From: Sabellastarte sp. h YS-2021
Lineage: Eukaryota > Annelida > Polychaeta > Sabellida > Sabellidae
NCBI GenBank assembly: GCA_964017235.1
Contig: OZ024936.1
Coordinates: forward strand, 34,246,040 to 34,310,039
DNA length: 64,000 nucleotides
Direction of reading: 5' to 3'
Below are positions 41,378 to 64,000 of the stretch, piece after piece. Below the pieces are notes generated by a model, which had not been told where the DNA came from, did not search any database, and was given only the letters and a program-made list of their open reading frames with translations. The stretch's first letter is position 1. Each line of letters begins with the position of its first letter. The position numbers were made by a program, and so were the translations under genes.

Positions 41378-44300
41378 TGGAGTAAATTATACGTTTATAT
41401 AAGCCCAAATCATTGCTTTAATTGAAATTATGTGCCGGAAATGAAGAAATGTAGCATATTTTACACAAACGTTTCTGTGAGTGATGGAGTAGTTAAAATA
41501 GACTCAAGCACTAGCAAAGACCGACTCATCTATCGAGGCTCAAATAACTGTTGGCAGCCCTATTCTTTAATGTTCTTGGTTTTTAAAAAGGCCTGGTCAC
41601 TCGTGTCCATTATTTTGCTACATTTGTCGACCAGATTTACTGTCTCCGCCAAACTATTGTCTGAATGATGTAAATAGGGAAATTCACTTCTGAGGACCTT
41701 CTGCTCCATTTTATTTTTAATATGCGTATTTGTTAACCCAATTTGTCACCTCTGTGACAATTCTTAACCATTTTCAACAACTACTGTAAATTTTCAGTTG
41801 TTTTCTTTCAGCCAATTTGAAGAGATGACCTCCTTGAAGGTTTTAGAAATGTGTTGCATATTCCAGTTTTATTTCTCTATCTTGGTTTTATAAAATTTCA
41901 TGTATTTCATGGAGTATGGAACACCGTACTTGATGACACAAGTGAAAGAAATAAGTATGTACACAAAGTATATATTTATTTACTGTACCATTTTGATTTG
42001 CATTTATACAATATTTTATTAATATAGTACTGCAGGCACATAGAAATACACACGTGTTGTGGCATTGTCTATTTTTAACATAGTCATAAAATACTAAGTG
42101 GCTCTAAAAAGTAGATAAAACATTAAATACATAATACTGTTCTCTACCAGACACAAACAACATTTTTACTTCACAACTTTTACACCCAGCCATACTATTT
42201 ATGCTCATTTAATTCCAATATTCTTTTTTTACAAGTAAGGCCACATCTGGGTAAGCCATTCGTGTATCACATAAGTTACCACCAGCTGGCTTTCAACTAT
42301 GGCTGTGATGGGTTACCTGAAAACGGTCTGATTTCTTTAAGAAATAGAGTACAAAGTGGCGAAGCGGGTAACTGAAAGAATATTAAATATCGTGTTAATC
42401 AATAAAATACTTGGGTAAATCTTAGGTATTCATTCAGATTTTTCTAACTGGTATTAGTTATTTAAACAGATATTTAACAATAATTTTAACAACCTTTTGT
42501 TTACATCATCCACCACGTTTGCTTCTCTGGCACTTGTAGTTGTAGTTAAAACACAATTACTTGAATTCGGATTGGTTCTTTCCAGTTTATATTTCTAACA
42601 TAGTCACAGCCTTAGTTTGACCCCATGATTACAGCGGTTTGACAGAAGTGATTAAATGCCAGGCTTGTTGACCACTGGAGCCTCTCATAATTTATTTCTG
42701 TGCAGGTTAAAACTCTTGGAATACTCTGGCACTGGAACTTGTCATTTTCAGTATATTGAGGGATGACATTATGGATGTGCTGGAACACTTGAGATGCTTT
42801 CAACAGTGAAGCTGATAAAAAACTATTTCTGCAGAACAATTTTCTGCATTACCCAAAACAGCTGGGAAAATAATAATAATTCTGTTGCAGACAAATTTAG
42901 CTTCAGAGAAGGTGTTGCACAGGAAGATGTAATGGAGAAATGTTTAAGTTGTGACATCATTTAAGACATTACCATAATAATCCACTTTAACAGAAGGGAA
43001 AAGCATGTGGGAATGTAATGTTCTACATGTTGATTAGTGCTGTAACGAGTTGACCGAAACACGAGTCGTAACTCTGTGGGCGATATTTGGGGATCACATC
43101 GATTTACACAATTTAAACTCGAGTTTCTAAGAAGTAAATTATGATATACTAATCTTGTTATAAAACCAGACACTTTTGCAATTTATCTAACCATAAAGAC
43201 ATGAAAAATCAATGAGCAATGGTCGTTTTTTTATTTCCCTTCTTTACGTGGCTTTTTCCATAAAGTGCTCATACATATCTGCACAATTTAACTGGCAACA
43301 AAATATATTTCCTTGCAATAAAATGGTACCGAACACGTAAATGGCAGATCCCTTGATGACAATATTTGGACAATGTTATTTTATTTATATTTGTGTCATT
43401 TACTCGAGTTCAACTCGCATCTAACAGGCGAGCGTCGATCTACAGAAATCACTAATAATAACAGCTCTAATGTTGATGCATCTAACTACAAAACATACCA
43501 GGACAAAAGTACAGACAGAAATCATTTTAAATCTTGGTGGTCACTTGTAATACACTGAAACATGCGAGTTTGAAAAAGCAGTTGCTAGGGAGGTAAAACC
43601 TGTGGTTTTCCCCATCTGTTTTGACAGATGAGGTCATATCATTACAAGCCCCTCAGTAAATCCCACACGTTGTCACAATGTGGATTCAAACCCATGACAG
43701 TACAAGTGATTGAATGCCTGACTCACCAACTACTGCAGCCTTGAATTTGCTTATCAAATTTAACTTGTCCTCCACTTTACCATGTTCCTTGCACAGACCT
43801 TCTGTAAGCAACACAACAACATGGCAAATCTATGAACATTACAACCATTCAATTAGATGGACCATCATAGTTCAATTGGCAAAGATACACATGATGAATT
43901 TTTGAAAATTATTTTCATTCACCTTTTGACAATTTTTTTTTTCTTGTGACAAGGGCAAAAAATCCACAAGACAGACACATTACAAACACTACATATACAG
44001 TTTTACTCTTTATCGCGCAGTTTATATCACAGTGACACAAATAAGTAGTTTCAAATATCCTCCCAGTAAGCATAATGTCCCCATTAATTCCCACCTATAT
44101 TCCTTTCTCTTACTACACTTTGGTAGCAATCACATGTCAACTGTAAAATGTCACTGTAACTATTATGCATAAACTACAACCATAAAAACTGCCACAGAAG
44201 GTGAAATCTGCTTATGAGGAAATGCCCCATAGAAATGACTTGTAGGAAATTCTTTACACATATGTGATTTCAATGGTTATATTAGGCCTCTGATTTCCAA

Positions 44301-46634
44301 AGATACAAAACATCACAAATGTCGAGTATATTTTCTTCTTTTAAAGGGTGCCACGCAGTGGATAATTTCACATACTGTGGCGTAGGGATAGGTTGGTATA
44401 AAAACATGTAGACCAGGTGGCCACCAATGCAAAAACCATTTCTGATCCCATGATTAAAAAAAAAAGTTGCATTACAGTACACCCCTAATTAAATAGGCTT
44501 CTGACGTGGAGCATAACTCATGAAACCAAAACAAGACCCCACTGACTCATCCCTGCTTCGGTAAACTTGACACCTCTTACTCTATATTGTATACTGTCAT
44601 ACCATTAGATTTTTTATATTATTTCTTTTCAGTCTGTGAACTGAGTGATTTGCTGGGAGAAATTTAGACATCCTTTCATTATTCTGTGTCAGGCATTCAC
44701 TTTAAATGTAGATAAACTGATGCTCTCCATGTTACAGTTTCATACCCTCATACCTCAGTTATTATGCATTCTATTAGTAAAATACCACCATCCACATGTT
44801 ACAAGTATACACTGCTACAGAGTAATCAACCTATATAAATATAACACAAAATACTGCAGAATACAAAAAACACAGTAAATTTGACGGAGTTTGCATTGAT
44901 GTGGAAGAATTTCATTGGCTAATGTATTTCTGAACACACATTAAAATGGACTGTCACTGGTCAACACAGTCACATACTAAATACACAACAGACAGAAACT
45001 ACTGTGAAAATGCCCAGCTTAAGGGTAACTATTTAAACTCTGTAGGCCTCAATTAAAGTGGTATTTTTGAAGCCATTTAACACACAGGACCACATTTAAG
45101 GCCATGACCCATCAAGAGCGTACTGTCTTCATTCGCTCTATCTGTGGACAGCTTATTGTTGTCTTGGAATTGTAGCTTGTGTAATATATTTTAATCATAC
45201 CATTTAAACATCTAGTGGCAGGAAGAACTTGTCAATTTGAAGTACCAGGATGTTTAAAACCATTTGGCATATCAGGTTAGTATTTCTAATGTTTGGATAT
45301 GGGACTGTCCTACAGATCCTTCATTGATAATCTGTCAATACCAAACCATCCTGATTCTGAGCTACCAAAACGGGGGCAAAAATATGCAAACATTTTAACA
45401 AAAGGCTGCAATTTTTCACATTTTTTTATTAGTTCTAATACTTTTAACTTTTTTACCCCAGTTTATGTGGTGAGAAGTAAGCTGATGGTTAAGATATTCC
45501 ATTCAGTTCTCTAGTTTTTTTTCTTTACTTTAGTACAAGAAAATTTTATATTTTAATTCCGGAGGCGTTGCATATTTAGTCCTGTTGAAGGATGACAAAT
45601 AAAAATGTAAGACACAATTGTCCAAAACTTTCCTAATACTTTGCTGATAAATGCATATAAAGTTAATACATGGTTACAAACTACATTTCTCCAAGTTAGC
45701 TCCTCAAAAATTGATTTTAAAGAGATAAATTTGAGTTAAACTGCTTTTACCTAAAATTGTAACCAAATAAATGTGATACAGATTTTTATAATCTTTCTTT
45801 TTCGTAACTTCATTGAACTTAAATGAATGAATCATTTCAAATACAAAATTTGTTTTTCTGAATGAATACCCATGAGCATATTACAAATTTTCTAAGCTTT
45901 TTTTTTTGCAACTTTTATTTTCTAAAATCACTAGCTACATATTAAATGTACATTTGTATGATGTACAATTACCTAATATAGACATACACATCACATTCAA
46001 ATTAACTCAATACAGACACTATAGCACGTGTACATAAATCCTGACAGTATTAAATTAACATTTTGTCCTGAATAAATTCACTATATATTTTAGGCTGTAA
46101 AACCTCTTGAATCAACTTGCTGAACATGTCACTGTTGGTTTGGTACGAGTGGAATTTAAGAGCCAACTAAATACAAGTTGGCATTTCTCTGTGGTCGCAT
46201 ACGCTACATCCACTGGGAAGTACTAAAGTCTGGAGTAGTGGGTAACTGTACTCTCAACTACAACTTTGCAGTAAATAACTCCATTTGAGTGAAAACAATA
46301 GACTTCAGTGGGCTTTAATGAGAAGTTCACAGTAAGATTGTCTTACAGTACATTAATTGTGAAACACTAGTTACACAGTCAAGCAGTGAGTTGGTACCAG
46401 ATTCCCCCATTGTGTCCACAAGTTGTGACTTTATGTGGGTGAAACACATTTGTATAAAATACCCCGCTTAAGTGCTGAGAGCTTGCAAAATTGACTTGCT
46501 TGTGGAATAAACCTGCCAAAGCACCCACTGACGAATTTATTTGCATCCATATTCATCATTTTGTCACATGCAGTTCTGACTCCACCTGGGAGACCACAAT
46601 GACCTGGATGATCTGTACGATGAGTGGATCAGTC
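41378..46634. other. Intergenic region without a recognisable gene
   Basis: Lies between DIRS element C and the PI4KB stop codon. It presumably includes the PI4KB 3' untranslated region at its right end. Decayed tRNA-SINE heads (minus strand) are visible near 42600-42690 and 43650-43742 (B-box-like GGGTTTGAATCC), plus a MITE at 44384-44554. The remaining sequence is AT-rich with only short frames. Confidence 0.5.
44384..44554 (+). mobile_element. MITE of the GGATGGGTC family, internally shortened copy
   Basis: Starts AGGGATAGGTTGGT and ends GACTCATCCCT, imperfect inverted termini. It shares ACCAATGCAAAA-CCATT, AGTACACCCCTAA and ACTCATGAAACCAAAAC with the copies at 60904-61253 and 49134-55955. 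About 170 bp against about 350 bp for the fullest copy. Confidence 0.6.
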
Positions 46635-62245
<15,611 letters not shown>

Positions 62246-62455
62246 CTAGAAACAGAAACCATGGCAACATGTGAGCATTGAAGTATATCAAACAAAACAG
62301 TGATACGCAAACTTGTGAGAGAGCGCTAGAACACAGAATACAAACAAAACAGCAACACTCAGCCTTGTAGCCCTGGATACAAAGAAGTCATGGCAACCTA
62401 TGAGAAAGCATTGTCAAAGTGTGACATTCCATCAGGCCCTGGAAACAGAGAAATC
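62246..62455 (-). repeat. Tandem copies of a PI4KB acceptor junction (three including the real one)
   Basis: The real junction CATGGTTTCTGTTTCTAG/GG CTACATGACGGAG recurs as CATGACTTCTTTGTATCCAG with GGCTACAAGGCTGAGTGTTG (AG at about 62373), and as GATTTCTCTGTTTCCAG with GGCCTGATGGAATGTCAC (AG at about 62439). Confidence 0.65.
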
Positions 62456-62508
62456 ATAAAATGTATACACAGTACAAAAGAAACAAGACCACTGCCGCGG
62501 TATGTATC

Positions 62509-64000
62509 TCCCGCCGAGTACCGCAGGGGAAGAAATACTACATTGAAATTTTTCCCCTTTGCATAGGACACTGTTGTACCATCCTGCAGGTCGAAAATTC
62601 GCTTGAAATCGCTCTATCTGTTACGCTTTTCGAGATATTGACACTTTTCCATTTTCAGCAAAAATCCAAGATGGCCGCCGAAAGTGGCGAAAAATGAAAT
62701 TTTTCCCCTTTGGACAGGACACTCTTATATCACCCTGCGGGTCAAAAATTCGCTCGATATCGCTCGATCTCTTACGGTTTTCGAGATATTGACACTTTTT
62801 CATTTTCCGCAAAAATCTAAGATGGCCGCCAAAAGTGGCGAAAATTGAAATTTTCCCCCTTTGCACAGGAGACTCTTGTACCACCCTGCAGGTCAAAAAT
62901 TTGCTCGAAATCGCTCTATCTCTTACGGTTTTTGAAATATTGACACTTTTCTATTTTCCGCAAAAATCCAAAATAGCCGCCAAAAGTGGCGAAAATCGAT
63001 ATTTTTCCCCTTTGCACAGGACACTCTTGTGCTACCCTTCTGGTCAAAAATTCGCTTGAAATCGCTCTATCTCTTACGGTTTTAGAGATATTCACACTTT
63101 TCCATTTTCCGCAAAAATCCAAGATGGCTGCCAAAAGTGGTGAAAATTGAAATTTTACCCCTTTGCACAGGACATTCTTGTACTACCTTGCAGGTCAAAA
63201 ATTCGCTCGAAATCGCTCTATCTCTTATGGTTTTCGAGATATTCACACTTTTTCATTTTTTCCCGCTAAAATCCAAGATGGCCGCCAAACGTGGCGAAAA
63301 TTGAAATCTTTCCCCTTTGCATAGGACACTTTTGTACTACCCTGAAGGTCTAAATGCAATAGTTTTCAAGTTACAAGTGATTTCACTCATGATGGAAGTT
63401 AGTGAAAAATCCAAAAGTAGCTATTACTCACTTATCTATTGAGATAGACACCCAAGTTACTCACCATGTTGTTGCTGTGGGAAAAAGTAGGTGAATAACA
63501 TATTTTAACAAAATGCTCAAAATACAATAAGTTATAATCGATTTAGTGCATGATTTCATTAATTTTAATGCATTAAAAATTATTTTAATAATTCATAAAA
63601 AAACTTTAGCATGTGAAATATCTCCAAAATGTAGGTGAATGAGTTATTTGAGAAATACTGGCTATCCGCAATACTTTTAGTGATAATAGGCAATTACTCA
63701 TTTTGAGTAGGTGAGTAATTAGATATGGATCTGAAAATTCACTAATTGAAAGTTCTCCCAAAATATAGGTGAAGCGAGTTATTTGAAAAATACTGGCTAT
63801 CTGCAATACTTTTAGAGATAATTCGCATTTACTCATTTTGAGTAGGTGAGTAATTACCTACAGGTTTGGAACTTCACCATGTGAAAGCTCTTCCAAAAGT
63901 AGATGAATGAGTTATTTGAGAAAAATTGGGTACCCACAATACTTTTAGAGATAATTAGCATTTACTCATTTTGAGTAGGTGAGTAATTACCTACGGGTCT
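62509..64000 (+). mobile_element. Second tandem-repeat element with ATCTCCCGCC terminus, truncated by window end
   Basis: Starts TATCTCCCGCCGAGTACCGC. A first array of about 150-bp units (62530-63345) is followed by 63349-64000, which matches 49395-50050 of the 6.5-kb element in order, including ATGCAATAGTTTTCAAGTTA and GTTACTCACCATGTTG. It is therefore the same family in the same orientation but with an extra 5' array. It presumably lies in the next upstream PI4KB intron. Confidence 0.6.
62530..63345 (+). repeat. Tandem array, about 150-bp unit (AAGATGGCCGCC)
   Basis: Five to six units with TTTTCCCCTTTGCACAGGACA, CAGGTCAAAAATTCGCTCG, CGCTCTATCTCTTACGGTTT and AAAATCCAAGATGGCCGCCA (each given in part). 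Anchors lie at about 62668, 62818, 62970, 63120 and 63276. Overlapping open frames on both strands follow from the period being near a multiple of three. Confidence 0.88.

Noticed and set aside
62621-63134. Overlapping open frames on both strands in the AAGATGGCCGCC array
   Set aside because: By-products of a repeat unit of about 150 bp; frames exist on both strands with equal quality.
62660-63290. YY1-type transcription factor sites
   Set aside because: The repeated word is AAGATGGCCGC, not the AAGATGGCGGC consensus, so a regulatory reading is not supported.

Overview
The window looks like a stretch of animal nuclear genome, most likely a lophotrochozoan and plausibly a bivalve mollusc. It carries two intron-rich metazoan genes in convergent orientation, embedded in dense repeats: tRNA- and 5S-derived SINE-like elements, MITEs, satellites and DIRS retroelements. 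The phylum is an inference from repeat content, not a measurement.

Layout. Positions 1-6600 hold the N-terminal end of a HARBI1/PIF-Harbinger-like protein running off the left edge (minus strand), an AT-rich gene-free stretch, a MITE-like palindromic repeat and a nested cluster of SINE-like elements. Positions 6667-18877 (plus) hold a complete seven-exon SLC16 (monocarboxylate transporter-like) gene predicted to encode 482 residues. All six of its introns are phase 1, and its introns carry SINEs, a solo LTR with a 5-bp target duplication, a LINE fragment and tandem repeats. Positions 19430-41377 are dominated by three DIRS-type tyrosine-recombinase retroelements (A, B, C), all on the minus strand, with terminal inverted repeats and an internal complementary region. 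A and B sit inside older repeats. Positions 41378-46634 have no gene that I can see. Positions 46635-62245 (minus) hold the C-terminal ten exons (513 residues) of phosphatidylinositol 4-kinase beta (PI4KB); the N-terminal part lies beyond the right edge.

The PI4KB introns hold the most unusual material. (1) Exon-intron junctions are duplicated into the neighbouring introns. The 744-bp intron 59721-60464 consists of about five copies of its own acceptor junction, a decayed SINE and about six copies of its own donor junction. Similar junction or exon-edge copies flank three other exons. (2) A roughly 6.5-kb tandem-repeat element (49259-55785) with short inverted termini is inserted in a MITE. 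A second element with the same terminus and the same main array starts at 62509 and leaves the window.

The two genes are not functionally linked: one is a plasma-membrane solute carrier and the other a Golgi lipid kinase. Splice sites, repeat periods and homologies were read by eye; none was aligned by software or checked against transcripts.
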